DNA of 64,000 nucleotides from NCBI GenBank assembly GCA_038258215.1, contig JBBSQC010000015.1, positions 13,004 to 77,003 on the forward strand, in the 5' to 3' direction. The notes under the pieces are model-generated. The model had not been told where the DNA came from and ran no database searches. It worked only from the letters and a program-made list of their open reading frames with translations. Below are positions 44,765 through 53,583 of this stretch, piece after piece. The DNA is from Fodinibacter sp038258215 (GTDB lineage Bacteria > Actinomycetota > Actinomycetes > Actinomycetales > Dermatophilaceae). A program made the position numbers and the translations under genes. Numbering within the stretch: the stretch's first letter is position 1; each line of letters begins with the position of its first letter.

Positions 44765-45133
44765 TCAGCGCGGCGGAAGCTGCTGGAGCGCCCAGGCGTT
44801 GCCGTCGGGGTCGCTGAAGGTGACGAACCGCCCCCAGGCGAGCTCCTCGACCGGCGTGACGTCCACGCCCCGCGCCGACAGCTCGGCGTGGGCGGCGTCG
44901 GCATCGGCCACGACGACCTGCAGGCCGTGCACCGACCCCGGCGCGGTGTCGACCAGCCCCTCCCCGAACGCGATGGAGCAGGCCGACCCCGGCGGGGTGA
45001 GCTGGACGAAACGGAGGTCCTCGGAGACGCGGTGGTCGTGGTCGACCACGAAGCCGACCTGGTCGGCGTAGAAGGCCTTCGCCCGGTCCACGTCGGACAC
45101 CGGAAGGATGATCAGCTCGATCTTGTAGTCCAT
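44765..45133 (-). CDS. VOC-family (glyoxalase-like) protein
   Basis: A 122-residue single-domain vicinal-oxygen-chelate protein. It begins DYKIELIILPVSDVDRAKAF YADQVGF and ends VTFSDPDGNAWALQQLPPR, with FVQLTPPGSACSIAFGEG between, the pattern of a large actinobacterial VOC subgroup. Possible roles are glyoxalase-like detoxification or antibiotic binding; metal ligands cannot be fixed. It is encoded upstream of the twin operators on the same strand and is probably a separate unit. Confidence 0.85.
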   Translation of the reverse strand: MDYKIELIILPVSDVDRAKAFYADQVGFVVDHDHRVSEDLRFVQLTPPGSACSIAFGEGLVDTAPGSVHGLQVVVADADAAHAELSARGVDVTPVEELAWGRFVTFSDPDGNAWALQQLPPR

Positions 45134-45213
45134 GACGCGACGTTAGCCGCGCCCACCGACAGCCGATCAAGTCAGCCGGGGTCGCTCCGAAGGTCAGCCC
45201 CGCGGGCGAGGGT

Positions 45214-45314
45214 TCAGACGTCCACGGTCAGCAGCACCTCCTCCGGCACGGTCACGAAGTGGTGCGGCGAGGGCCCCGCCAGAACCAGACCTGCCCGGTG
45301 ACCTGGAGCTCCAT
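45214..45314 (-). pseudogene. Truncated, frameshifted DUF1905 remnant
   Basis: ATG 45314 begins MELQVTGQVWFWRGP; loss of one C in the following CCC run shifts the frame, and the other frame continues SPHHFVTVPEEVLLTVDV to a stop at 45214. Joined, it matches the first ~35 residues of DUF1905 proteins (VWEWRGPAPFHFVTVPE pattern, from memory), which are usually about 80-100 residues. The rest is gone. It lies just downstream of purN. Confidence 0.6.
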
Positions 45315-45328
45315 CGCGGGGCCTTGGT

Positions 45329-45934
45329 TCAGCGCTCGGTCGCCGGGTTCGCCGCCCAGGAGCGGTCCGCCGCAAGCGCCGACACGACGTCTACCACCAT
45401 CGCCCGCTCGACCACCTTGATCCGCTCGTGCAACGACTCCACGGTGTCGCCGACCTCGACGAGCACCGCACGCTGGTCGAGGATCGGCCCGGTGTCGACC
45501 CCGGCGTCCACCCAGTGGCAGGTGCACCCCGTGACCCGCACCCCGTGCGCCAGCGCGTCGCGCACCCCATGGGCCCCGGGGAAGCTGGGCAACAGCGCCG
45601 GATGGGTGTTGACCACGCGCCGCGCCCGCAGCACCGCGGGGCCGAGCACCTTCATGAACCCCGCCGACACGACGAGATCGGGTGACGCCTCGGACACCTG
45701 ACGCTCCAGATCGCAGTCCCAGTCCGCGCGGGTGGCGTAGTCCGGCACCCGGCACACGAACGTCGGGATGCCGCGCGCCTCGGCGCGCTCCACACCACCG
45801 GTGCCGTCACGGTCGGCGCCGACCCCGACGACGCCGAACGGGGAGCCCTCCTCCTGGGCGGCGTCGAGCAGGGCCTGGAGGTTGGTGCCCGAGCCGGACA
45901 CCAGGACCACGAGACGCAGGGGCGCCCGCGTCAT
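45329..45934 (-). CDS. purN: Phosphoribosylglycinamide formyltransferase
   Basis: A 201-residue GAR transformylase of purine synthesis. Motifs: LRLVVLVSGSGTNLQALLDA at the start, LVVSAGFMKVLGPAVL, the catalytic region VVNTHPALLPSFPGAHGVRD (Asn and His) and GCTCHWVDAGVDTGPILDQR with the catalytic Asp. It is read after the DUF6350 membrane protein... in the same direction, overlapping its end by four bases. In relatives purH follows directly; here a remnant and an 11-kb insertion separate them. Confidence 0.96.
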   Translation of the reverse strand: MTRAPLRLVVLVSGSGTNLQALLDAAQEEGSPFGVVGVGADRDGTGGVERAEARGIPTFVCRVPDYATRADWDCDLERQVSEASPDLVVSAGFMKVLGPAVLRARRVVNTHPALLPSFPGAHGVRDALAHGVRVTGCTCHWVDAGVDTGPILDQRAVLVEVGDTVESLHERIKVVERAMVVDVVSALAADRSWAANPATER

Positions 45935-47184
45935 CGGCGAAGTCGCCAGGCGTCACGGACGACGGTGGCCAGGGCCCCGACCAGGAGCTCGACGAAGAGA
46001 GCCATGGTGAGCAGGGCCGCGGGCGCCCCCACGGAGGCGAGGCGGTACTGGCCGAGCGAGCCCCCGGCGAGCGCATCGAGGGCTCCGATCGTCACCGCGC
46101 AGACGAGGCACGCCGCGGCCGCGACCGAGGCCTTGGTGCGCAGCCGGGACAGCCGGGCCACGGCATCCAGGGAGCGGCGGCCGACCCAGGCCCCGACCCC
46201 GACGACGACGAGCACGCACAGCGGGGTGAACCACGGGAAGGAACGGGGCTGGGGAAGGCCAGCGAGGACAGGGACCAGCGGCATCAGGCCGCCCGTCGAG
46301 CCACCCCAGCTCGTGGTCGCGCCGTCGACGACCTGGAATCCCGGGCCGGCCAGGAAGGAGACCGCCCACAGGGCGAGGTTCGGGAGGGCGGACAGCTGGG
46401 CCACGGCCAGGATCGCCGAACCGAGACCCCCCGCGGCGAGCGTGCCCTGGACGCTGGTGACGTCCCCCCAGGACAGGGCCACCATGAGCAGGACGAGGAG
46501 CACGCCGATCCCGACGAGTGCCGCGGCGCCCCGCAGCCCGGCACGAAACCCTCGGCGCAGGGCGTCCGGCACCCGCGATGTGCCCAGGCGCGGGCCGAGG
46601 ACGTCGGGGTCCTCCGCGACAACCGGGCGCAGCGCGAGCGACACGCCGGCGAGAGGGACGAGCACCGCGGGGAGCAGCAGCGAGAGCAGGGCCACCCCGA
46701 AGGCGCCCGTTCCGGTGAGCCAGGCGCCCAGTGCGACCACCACGGCATACCCGCCCCACCACGCACCGAGGGTCGCGGCGAGTGGGCCCGGGAGGAGCCC
46801 GCGCCAGTGCGCGCCGTCGGTCGACACGTCGACCATCGCCTCGCGGGCGCCGCGGCGCGCGATGACGACGAGCAGCGCGAGACCGAGGAGGGGGACGAGC
46901 GAGATCGTCACGGCGCCGCTGGTGAGGTGGGCGCCGCCGGCGAGCAGCCACAGCGACGCACCCGTGCCCGCGGCATCCCACACCGACCCCGTGGCTCTCG
47001 GCGCCATCGCCCAGGCGAGCACCGCAGGGATGACGAGGACGAGCGCCGATGTCACACCGGTGCCCAGACCCGCGAGCAGCCCGCGCAGCCAGGGGCGGCC
47101 CGAGAGCGGCGTCGAACCCGTGGGGGCCTCGTCGTGGTCCTCGCCCCCGGGGAGGGCGGAACGCAGGCGGTCGATGACGGTCAT
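45931..47184 (-). CDS. DUF6350-type membrane protein
   Basis: A 417-residue integral membrane protein with about ten hydrophobic segments and an N-terminal hydrophilic region (VIDRLRSALPGGEDHDEA). The GGAHLTSGAVTISLVPLLGL and SWGGSTGGLMPLVPVL segments are typical of the actinobacterial DUF6350 family, which is nearly always found between sucD and purN, as here. Function unknown; a transport or cell-envelope role is possible. Start ATG 47184 was chosen because upstream sequence includes a terminator. Its stop overlaps the purN start (ATGA). Confidence 0.82.
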   Translation of the reverse strand: MTVIDRLRSALPGGEDHDEAPTGSTPLSGRPWLRGLLAGLGTGVTSALVLVIPAVLAWAMAPRATGSVWDAAGTGASLWLLAGGAHLTSGAVTISLVPLLGLALLVVIARRGAREAMVDVSTDGAHWRGLLPGPLAATLGAWWGGYAVVVALGAWLTGTGAFGVALLSLLLPAVLVPLAGVSLALRPVVAEDPDVLGPRLGTSRVPDALRRGFRAGLRGAAALVGIGVLLVLLMVALSWGDVTSVQGTLAAGGLGSAILAVAQLSALPNLALWAVSFLAGPGFQVVDGATTSWGGSTGGLMPLVPVLAGLPQPRSFPWFTPLCVLVVVGVGAWVGRRSLDAVARLSRLRTKASVAAAACLVCAVTIGALDALAGGSLGQYRLASVGAPAALLTMALFVELLVGALATVVRDAWRLRR

Positions 47185-47318
47185 CGCCGCCCAGTCTGCG
47201 ACACGGGGGGCCTCCGGCGTCCGAGCAACGCCGAGGCGGAACGGATTTCGTCGGGTTCGCGGACGCCGAGACCCCGGAAGCCCCGGCGAGACACGAGAAC
47301 TCCTCCCTTGCCTCACCA

Positions 47319-47345
47319 GGGGTTTCGGGGTGACCCCGAAACCCC
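47319..47345 (-). terminator. Terminator after sucD
   Basis: GGGGTTTCGGGG (47319-47330) and CCCCGAAACCCC (47334-47345) form a perfect 12-base stem with a three-base loop, starting 12 bases beyond the sucD stop. It should end the sucCD transcript before DUF6350. Confidence 0.8.
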
Positions 47346-47356
47346 CGGCGGGAGGG

Positions 47357-48250
47357 TCAGGCGTTGAGGCCGCGCATGATCTCGCGCATCAGGTCCGCCG
47401 TGGCCGAGGGGGTCTTGCCGACCTTGACCCCTGCGGCCTCGAGCGCCTCCTGCTTGGCCGCCGCGGTGCCGGCCGAGCCCGACACGATCGCACCGGCGTG
47501 GCCCATGGTCTTGCCCTCGGGTGCGGTGAAGCCCGCGACGTAGCCGACGACCGGCTTGGTGACGTGGTCCTTGATGTAGGCCGCGGCGCGCTCCTCGGCG
47601 TCGCCGCCGATCTCCCCGATCATGACGATGGCGTCGGTGTCGGGGTCGTTCTCGAACGCCTCGAGGCAGTCGATGTGGGTGGTACCGATGATCGGGTCAC
47701 CGCCGATGCCGACGGCCGAGGAGAAGCCGAACTCCCGCAGCTCGTACATCATCTGGTAGGTCAGGGTGCCCGACTTCGACACCAGCCCGATGCGCCCGGG
47801 CCCGGCGATGTTGGCCGGGATGATGCCCGCGTTGGCCTGTCCGGGGCTGATCAGCCCGGGGCAGTTCGGGCCGACGATGCGCGTCGTACCGGCGCTCACC
47901 GAGTGCGCGTAGAACTCCGCGGCGTCCTTCACGGCGATGCCCTCGGTGATGACGACGGCGAGCGGGATGGCCGCGTCGATCGCCTCCACCACGGCGGACT
48001 TCGCGAACGCAGGCGGCACGAAGATCACCGAGACGTTGGCGCCGGTCGCCTCGATGGCCTCGGCCACCGTGCCGAAGACCGGCACGGTCACACCGCCGTC
48101 GAAGTCGACGCTGGTGCCGGCCTTGCGCGGGTTGACCCCGCCCACGATCGCGGTGCCGGAGGCCAGCATCCGCTGGGTGTGCTTCATGCCCTCTGAGCCG
48201 GTCATGCCCTGGACGATGACCTTGGAGCTGTCGTCGAGAAAGATTGCCAT
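47357..48250 (-). CDS. sucD: Succinyl-CoA synthetase alpha subunit
   Basis: A 297-residue alpha subunit. It starts SKVIVQGMTGSEGMKHTQRM (CoA-binding Rossmann domain), contains GTTRIVGPNCPGLISPGQAN and VGIGGDPIIGTTHIDCLEAF, and carries the phosphorylated His in GKTMGHAGAIVSGSAGTAAA. With SucC it makes ATP or GTP from succinyl-CoA in the TCA cycle. It follows sucC by 19 bases and is followed by a strong terminator. Confidence 0.97.
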   Translation of the reverse strand: MAIFLDDSSKVIVQGMTGSEGMKHTQRMLASGTAIVGGVNPRKAGTSVDFDGGVTVPVFGTVAEAIEATGANVSVIFVPPAFAKSAVVEAIDAAIPLAVVITEGIAVKDAAEFYAHSVSAGTTRIVGPNCPGLISPGQANAGIIPANIAGPGRIGLVSKSGTLTYQMMYELREFGFSSAVGIGGDPIIGTTHIDCLEAFENDPDTDAIVMIGEIGGDAEERAAAYIKDHVTKPVVGYVAGFTAPEGKTMGHAGAIVSGSAGTAAAKQEALEAAGVKVGKTPSATADLMREIMRGLNA

Positions 48251-48269
48251 GTCTGTTGTCTCCGGCCTT

Positions 48270-49454
48270 TCAGTTCGCGGCCGAAGCCAGTTCGGCGGCC
48301 TTGCGGGCCGCGCCGTCCATGGTCTCTTCGATGCTCACCAACGGGTGGTTGGCCTCGGCGAGGATGCGCCGGCCCTCCTCGACGTTGTTGCCGTCGAGCC
48401 GCACGACGAGCGGCTTGGTCGCCTCGTCACCGAGGGCCTGGAGCGCACCGACGATGCCGTTGGCCACCGCGTCGCACGAGGTGATGCCTCCGAAGACGTT
48501 GACGAACACCGACTTCACCTGCTCGTCACCGAGGATGATGTGCAGCCCGTCGGCCATCACCTGCGCCGAGGCGCCGCCGCCGATGTCGAGGAAGTTCGCC
48601 GGCTTGGGTGACCCCGGGAACTCCTCACCGGCATACGCGACGACGTCCAGGGTGCTCATCACCAGCCCGGCACCGTTGCCGATGATGCCGACCGACCCGT
48701 CGAGCTTGACGTAGTTGAGGCCCTTCTCCTTGGCCGCCGCCTCCAGCGGGTCGGCCGCGGCCTTGTCCTCCAGGGCCTCGTGGTCCGGGTGGCGGAAGTC
48801 GGCGTTGGCGTCGAGCGTGACCTTGCCGTCGAGGGCCACGATGTCGCCGTCCTCCGTCTTGACGAGCGGGTTGACCTCGACGAGCGTCGCGTCCTCCTCG
48901 CGGTAGACCGTCCACAGGCTCTGGAGCACGGGCACGACCTTCGCGGCGGTGTCGGCGTCGAAACCCGCGGCGTCGACGATCTCGCGGGCCTTCGCCTCGT
49001 CGACGCCCACGTTGGGGTCGACCGGCACCCGGGCGAGGGCCTCCGGTCGCTCGACGGCGAGCTGCTCGATCTCGACGCCACCCTCGACGCTGCACATCGC
49101 GAGGTAGCTGCGGTTGGCGCGGTCGAGCAGGATCGAGACGTAGTACTCCTCGGCGATGCGGGCGCCCTGGGCGACCATCACCTGGTGGACCGTGTGACCC
49201 TTGATGTCCATGCCGAGGATCGCGCGGGCGTGCTCCTCGGCCTCCTCGGCGCTCTTCGCGACCTTCACGCCGCCCGCCTTGCCGCGGCCACCGGTCTTGA
49301 CCTGCGCCTTCACGACCGTCACCCCGCCACTGGCCGTGCCGATCCGCTCCGCGGCCGCTCGGGCCTCCTCGGGCGTCGTGGCGACTGCCCCTCCGAGCAC
49401 GGGCACACCGTGCTTCTCGAACACGTCACGGGCCTGGTACTCGAAGAGATCCAC
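48270..49454 (-). CDS. sucC: Succinyl-CoA synthetase beta subunit
   Basis: A 394-residue ATP-grasp subunit. It begins with GTG 49454 reading DLFEYQARDVFEKHGVPVLG, the normal family start; an upstream ATG at 49472 adds six atypical residues. Other motifs: VVKAQVKTGGRGKAGGVKVA, EEYYVSILLDRANRSYLAMC, EVNPLVKTEDGDIVALDGKV and FLDIGGGASAQVMADGLHII. It binds the nucleotide and, with SucD, forms the heterotetrameric enzyme. The gene is divergent from the lipase-like gene over about 200 bases that should hold both promoters. Confidence 0.97.
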   Translation of the reverse strand: MDLFEYQARDVFEKHGVPVLGGAVATTPEEARAAAERIGTASGGVTVVKAQVKTGGRGKAGGVKVAKSAEEAEEHARAILGMDIKGHTVHQVMVAQGARIAEEYYVSILLDRANRSYLAMCSVEGGVEIEQLAVERPEALARVPVDPNVGVDEAKAREIVDAAGFDADTAAKVVPVLQSLWTVYREEDATLVEVNPLVKTEDGDIVALDGKVTLDANADFRHPDHEALEDKAAADPLEAAAKEKGLNYVKLDGSVGIIGNGAGLVMSTLDVVAYAGEEFPGSPKPANFLDIGGGASAQVMADGLHIILGDEQVKSVFVNVFGGITSCDAVANGIVGALQALGDEATKPLVVRLDGNNVEEGRRILAEANHPLVSIEETMDGAARKAAELASAAN

Positions 49455-49660
49455 GAGGCGATCCGTCCTCACACTGTCGATGGTGACCGGGAAGTCCGTC
49501 CGCAGGGGAGCCTAACGGTGGCGGGCCCTCCGCGTCCCATCCGGAGCGTCCCGCGGACCGATTACCCCGCCCCCAGCGCTGTTCGTGCCCCCATCGGATG
49601 CCGGGCAGCCGGTCGGAACGCCCCGCCCCGGCGGCCCCTGCGCCGTACAGTGAAGCGGCC

Positions 49661-50596
49661 ATGGCGTCACCCACCCGGCCGAGCGCCGACGATCCCGGCG
49701 AGGCACCTGCACCGGAGCAGGCCTCGGTGCTGGACCACGCCCGCGATGTCGCCACCACGGCGGTCGCCCTCGTGCTCGACCCCGCGGTCCTCGCGGGTGG
49801 GTTGGTCGAGGCCGCCTGGATGGCCGCGCACGTCGCGACGTGGCCCCTCGGCCTGATCGGCGGGAGGGGGCGGCGGCGGGACGTGGCGTACCGCGTCGAG
49901 CACCTGCCCCCTGTGCAGCGCGGCCTGCTGGTGTCCGACGTGGAGGCAGCGGGGACGCCGATCCTCCTGGTGCACGGCATCGTCAGCAACCGCTCGATCT
50001 TCACCCTGCTGCGTCGTGGCCTGACCCGTCGCGGCTTCTCCAACGTCTTCGCCATGAACTACGCCACCGTCCTGACCGACGTCCGTGCTGCCGCGGCCGG
50101 GCTGGCCTTCGAAGTCGAGACGATCGTGGAGGAGACGGGGTTCGAGCGGATCCACATCATCGGGCACAGCCTCGGCGGGCTCATCGCCCGCTACTACGTC
50201 ACCCGTCTCGGCGGCGATGCGCGGGTGCACACGCTCGTGACGTTGGGCAGCCCGCACACCGGGACGTACACGGCATACGCCGTCCCGACCCGGCTGATGA
50301 AGCAGATGCGACCCGGCAGCGCGCTGATGCGCGAGCTCGCGAGGCCGGTGCGCGGATGCCGCACCCGGTTCATCTCCTACTGGTCCGACAGCGACGCGGC
50401 GATCGTGCCGCAGCGGTCGGCGGCCCTGCGGCACCGCGACCTCGCCGCCCGGAACATCGCCCTCCACGGTGCCGGCCACCTCACCCTCCCCATGCTCGGA
50501 GAGGTCGTCCACGGCATCTCCAGCGCCCTGGCCCACCTGGACGCCCAGGGCGGCACCGTGCGGTCCGGCGTGACCCCCCTGACCCGCGACGAGTGA
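49661..50596 (+). CDS. Alpha/beta-hydrolase (lipase-like)
   Basis: A 311-residue hydrolase. The Ser nucleophile lies in HIIGHSLGGLIARYYVTRLG, and the oxyanion region in TPILLVHGIVSNRSIFTLLR; the Asp/His pair is probably in YWSDSDAAIVPQRS and GAGHLTLPMLG. A hydrophobic stretch near residues 35-65 (VALVLDPAVLAGGLVEAAWM) could attach it to the membrane. It resembles triacylglycerol-lipase/PGAP1-like alpha-beta hydrolases of actinobacteria. The lipid or ester acted on is unknown. Confidence 0.82.
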   Translation: MASPTRPSADDPGEAPAPEQASVLDHARDVATTAVALVLDPAVLAGGLVEAAWMAAHVATWPLGLIGGRGRRRDVAYRVEHLPPVQRGLLVSDVEAAGTPILLVHGIVSNRSIFTLLRRGLTRRGFSNVFAMNYATVLTDVRAAAAGLAFEVETIVEETGFERIHIIGHSLGGLIARYYVTRLGGDARVHTLVTLGSPHTGTYTAYAVPTRLMKQMRPGSALMRELARPVRGCRTRFISYWSDSDAAIVPQRSAALRHRDLAARNIALHGAGHLTLPMLGEVVHGISSALAHLDAQGGTVRSGVTPLTRDE

Positions 50597-50779
50597 CGCT
50601 GCTCCGGGGCGTCCAGCATGTGATCGGGGTCGAGAGCACCACGAACCTGCAGGTCAGAAGCGGGGGAGCAGCCCACCTGAGAACCCTGTCCACAGACTCA
50701 CAGGTCGAACTTTGTGTCACGGAATGGTCACGGTACCGTGTACCAGCCCCACCACCCCCCTGATGAGGTAACCCCTGTC

Positions 50780-51601
50780 GTGACTTCCCCGTCGTATCAC
50801 GGACGCCACCATGCCCCCCGCAGTTCCGAGGGTCATCGTGGTCTCCGTGTCCCCCGCGCCTTCACCTCAAGTTTCGTGCTGCCCACCGTGGCGGCCGGTG
50901 CGCTCGTGCTGACCGCGACCGGGGCCTCCGTCGCGGAGTCCGCACCCCTGGCCCCGCTGACCCTCGACCTCTCGGCGCCGCAGTCCGAGATGGCGCGCAC
51001 GCAGCAGGCCGCCAACGACGAGATGGTCACCGAGCTGGCGCTGCGCCGGCAGGATGCCTCGATGCAGACCGCCGCCCTCGCGGGGCGCGCGGAGGCGAAG
51101 GTGAAGGCGGCCCGGGCCGCCAAGCGCAAGGCCCTGTTGGCGAAGAAGGCCGCCGCCAAGGCCGCGGAGGCCGCCGCGAAGGCCGCCGCCAAGGCCGAGC
51201 GCGAGGCGAAGCAGTGGGTCCGGCCCATCAAGGTCTGGCACAAGACCTCGAACTTCGGATGGCGCTGGGGCAAGACGCACGACGGCATCGACCTCGGTGC
51301 GCCGACCGGGACCCCGCTGTACGCCATGTCCGAGGGTCGGGTCATCGGGTCGTTCTTCGACTCCAGCTTCGGCAACAAGGTCGAGATCCAGTACTGGGAC
51401 GGCAGCATCTCCTGGTACGGCCACATGAGCAAACGTGTCGTCAGTGAGGGCCAGACCGTCAGGCCCGGTGAGCTCGTGGGTCTCGTGGGCAACACCGGGC
51501 ACTCCTTCGGGTCGCACCTGCACTTCGAGATGCAGCAGACCACCGAGCACGACACCCCCATCGCTCCCGAGCCGTGGCTGCGCTCCAAGGGCCTGCTCTG
51601 A
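50780..51601 (+). CDS. M23-family cell-wall peptidase
   Basis: A 273-residue secreted peptidase. An N-terminal signal/anchor (SSFVLPTVAAGALVLTATGA) is followed by an Ala/Lys/Glu-rich coiled coil (about 75-150) and the C-terminal LytM/M23 domain, with zinc ligands in GKTHDGIDLGAPTGTPLYAM and GHSFGSHLHFEMQ (HxH). It cleaves peptidoglycan cross-links or activates other hydrolases. The start is taken as GTG 50780, preceded by GATGAGG at a slightly long distance. The leader of ~180 bases was checked for a c-di-AMP-type riboswitch, but none is convincing. Confidence 0.9.
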   Translation: MTSPSYHGRHHAPRSSEGHRGLRVPRAFTSSFVLPTVAAGALVLTATGASVAESAPLAPLTLDLSAPQSEMARTQQAANDEMVTELALRRQDASMQTAALAGRAEAKVKAARAAKRKALLAKKAAAKAAEAAAKAAAKAEREAKQWVRPIKVWHKTSNFGWRWGKTHDGIDLGAPTGTPLYAMSEGRVIGSFFDSSFGNKVEIQYWDGSISWYGHMSKRVVSEGQTVRPGELVGLVGNTGHSFGSHLHFEMQQTTEHDTPIAPEPWLRSKGLL

Positions 51602-51622
51602 TCCCTCGCTCAGCGCCCGGCC

Positions 51623-52486
51623 TCAGCTGAGGTTGCGGTACTTGCGAGTGCACAGGACCCCGAAGAGGAGCCCGATCCCGACGGTCCAGGCAAGGGAGAG
51701 CAGCACCAGGCTCGTGGTGTCGGACCCCCCGAGCAAGGCCGCCTGCTGCTCCGGGGTCGCCGTGTCCCCCAGGATCAGGGACCGTGCCGCGTTGATGACG
51801 ACGCTCACCGGCTGGTGGGTGGCGAACCCCTGCAGCCAGGTGGGCATCGTCATCACGGGCACGAAAGCCGACGAGGCGAAGGTCAGCGGGAAGATGATGG
51901 GGAAGGTGGCGGCGTTGACCGCCTCAGGGCTGCGCACCGTCATGCCGATCAGCGCGTAGCCCAGGCTGACGGCGAGCGCGAACAACAACAGCAGCAGCCC
52001 CGCGAGGAGCAGACCGGAGAAGCTGGCCGGTCGGAAGCCGACGGCGAAGCCGGTGAGGATGAGCACGACCAGGCCGAGGGCGTTGTTCACCGTGTCGGCC
52101 GCGACCCGCCCGCCGAACACCGCACTGCGGGCCATGGGCAGCGAGCGCAGGCGGTAGATGAAGCCCTTCTGGAGGTCGTCGGCGAGCGCGAAGCCCGTGA
52201 CCCCGGCACTGAACAGCACCGTCTGAACGGCGATGCCGGGGATGAGGTAGTTGACATAGTTCAAGCCCTCGAGGCCACCGATCGCACCACCGAAGACGTA
52301 TCGGAAGAGAAGCACGAACATGATCGGGGACACGAGGTTGAACATGACCTGCTCGGGCTGACGGAGCAGGCGCCGCAGGTTGCGACCGGCCATCGCCAGC
52401 GTGTCGTGCAGGGCCCACGTCAGACCCCCGCCGCCGGCGTCGGTCGGGGCGCTCCGGGCGTGGCGCGCGGTCTGCTCGGTCGTCAT
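51623..52486 (-). CDS. ABC-2 exporter permease (DrrB-like)
   Basis: A 287-residue membrane protein with six hydrophobic segments in the ABC-2 arrangement. It starts with a hydrophilic Thr/Gly-rich region, then LAMAGRNLRRLLRQPEQVMF and ISPIMFVLLFRYVFGG-type segments, as in daunorubicin-resistance permeases (DrrB). It forms an exporter with the ATPase encoded immediately upstream; the two overlap by four bases (ATGA at 52483-52486). Likely cargo is a lipid, drug or glycopeptide. Confidence 0.9.
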   Translation of the reverse strand: MTTEQTARHARSAPTDAGGGGLTWALHDTLAMAGRNLRRLLRQPEQVMFNLVSPIMFVLLFRYVFGGAIGGLEGLNYVNYLIPGIAVQTVLFSAGVTGFALADDLQKGFIYRLRSLPMARSAVFGGRVAADTVNNALGLVVLILTGFAVGFRPASFSGLLLAGLLLLLFALAVSLGYALIGMTVRSPEAVNAATFPIIFPLTFASSAFVPVMTMPTWLQGFATHQPVSVVINAARSLILGDTATPEQQAALLGGSDTTSLVLLSLAWTVGIGLLFGVLCTRKYRNLS

Positions 52487-53523
52487 CGTCGTCCTCGGGT
52501 GGCGGTCTTGTCGGTGGTCTCGGTCTCGGTGTCGGTCTCGGTCACGTCATCGGACCCGGCAGGGTCCCGCGAGCCGGACCCGTCGACGGCGCCGTGACCG
52601 GTGAGGGCCATGAACACGTCGTCGAGGCTGGGCTCACGCATCTGCAGGCCCCGCGCGGTCACGCCCGAGGCATCGAGGCGGCGGACCACCTCGGTGAGCG
52701 TCGCGGTGCCACTGCCGGTCGGCACGTGGACCGTGTCGTCGGTGACGGTGGGCTCTCCCTGGCCGGCACCCGCGAGGGTGGTGGCGACCGACCGCGCCTG
52801 GTCGGGGTCGGCGAGGGTCACCTCGATCATGGCCCCGCCCATCCGGGCCTTGAGCTCGGTCGAGGTGCCCTCGGCGATGACTCGTCCGTGGTCGACCACC
52901 GCGATGCGGTCGGCGAGGCGGTCCGCCTCCTCGAGGTACTGGGTCGTGAGCAGCAGCGTGGTGCCCTCGCCGACCAGTCCCTCGATGACCTCCCACAGCT
53001 CCATCCGGCTCCGGGGGTCCAGGCCGGTGGTGGGCTCGTCGAGGAAGAGGACGGGGGGCCGAGCCACGAGCGCAGCAGCGAGGTCGAGGCGGCGGCGCAT
53101 GCCGCCGGAGTAGGTCTTGGCCGACCGTCCCCCCGCGTCGGTCAGCCCGAACTGGTCGAGCAACTCTTTGGCGCGCTGCCTCGCCCGGTCTGCGCCGATG
53201 TGGTTGAGGCGTCCGACCAGGACGAGGTTCTCCTCGCCGGTGAGGATGTCGTCGACCGCGGCGAACTGGCCGGCGAGGCCGATGGACCGCCTCGTCGACG
53301 CTGGGTCGCGCAGCACGTCGATGCCGGCGACCTGGGCGCGGCCGGAGTCGGGCCGGAGCAAGGTGGTCAGGATGTTGACCACGGTGGTCTTGCCGGCGCC
53401 GTTGGGCCCCAGCAGACCCAGGACGGTGCCGGCGGGCACCTCCAGGGAGACGCCGTCGAGGGCGCGCACGTCGGCGCCGAAGGTCTTGACCAGGTCCTCG
53501 GCGAGGATCGCGGATGTCGTCAC
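52483..53523 (-). CDS. ABC exporter ATP-binding protein (DrrA-like)
   Basis: A 346-residue ATPase of the daunorubicin/multidrug type. Motifs are Walker A GLLGPNGAGKTTVVNILTTL, Q-loop and signature TYSGGMRRRLDLAAALVARP, and Walker B VLFLDEPTTGLDPRSRMELW. The extra C-terminal ~120 residues match DrrA's C-terminal domain. The tail ends in an acidic Thr/Glu-rich stretch (TETDTETETTDKTATRGRR), which is unusual. It pairs with the downstream permease. Confidence 0.93.
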   Translation of the reverse strand: MTTSAILAEDLVKTFGADVRALDGVSLEVPAGTVLGLLGPNGAGKTTVVNILTTLLRPDSGRAQVAGIDVLRDPASTRRSIGLAGQFAAVDDILTGEENLVLVGRLNHIGADRARQRAKELLDQFGLTDAGGRSAKTYSGGMRRRLDLAAALVARPPVLFLDEPTTGLDPRSRMELWEVIEGLVGEGTTLLLTTQYLEEADRLADRIAVVDHGRVIAEGTSTELKARMGGAMIEVTLADPDQARSVATTLAGAGQGEPTVTDDTVHVPTGSGTATLTEVVRRLDASGVTARGLQMREPSLDDVFMALTGHGAVDGSGSRDPAGSDDVTETDTETETTDKTATRGRR

Positions 53524-53583
53524 GCGGCTACCCTAGGTCGACCCACCGACACACGACGGGTCGACCGACCTGGCAGGGCTGGG

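Noticed and set aside
50600..50779. c-di-AMP (ydaO) riboswitch before the M23 peptidase
   Set aside because: Actinobacterial M23 genes often have one, but I could not match the conserved core, and the leader is only about 180 bases.
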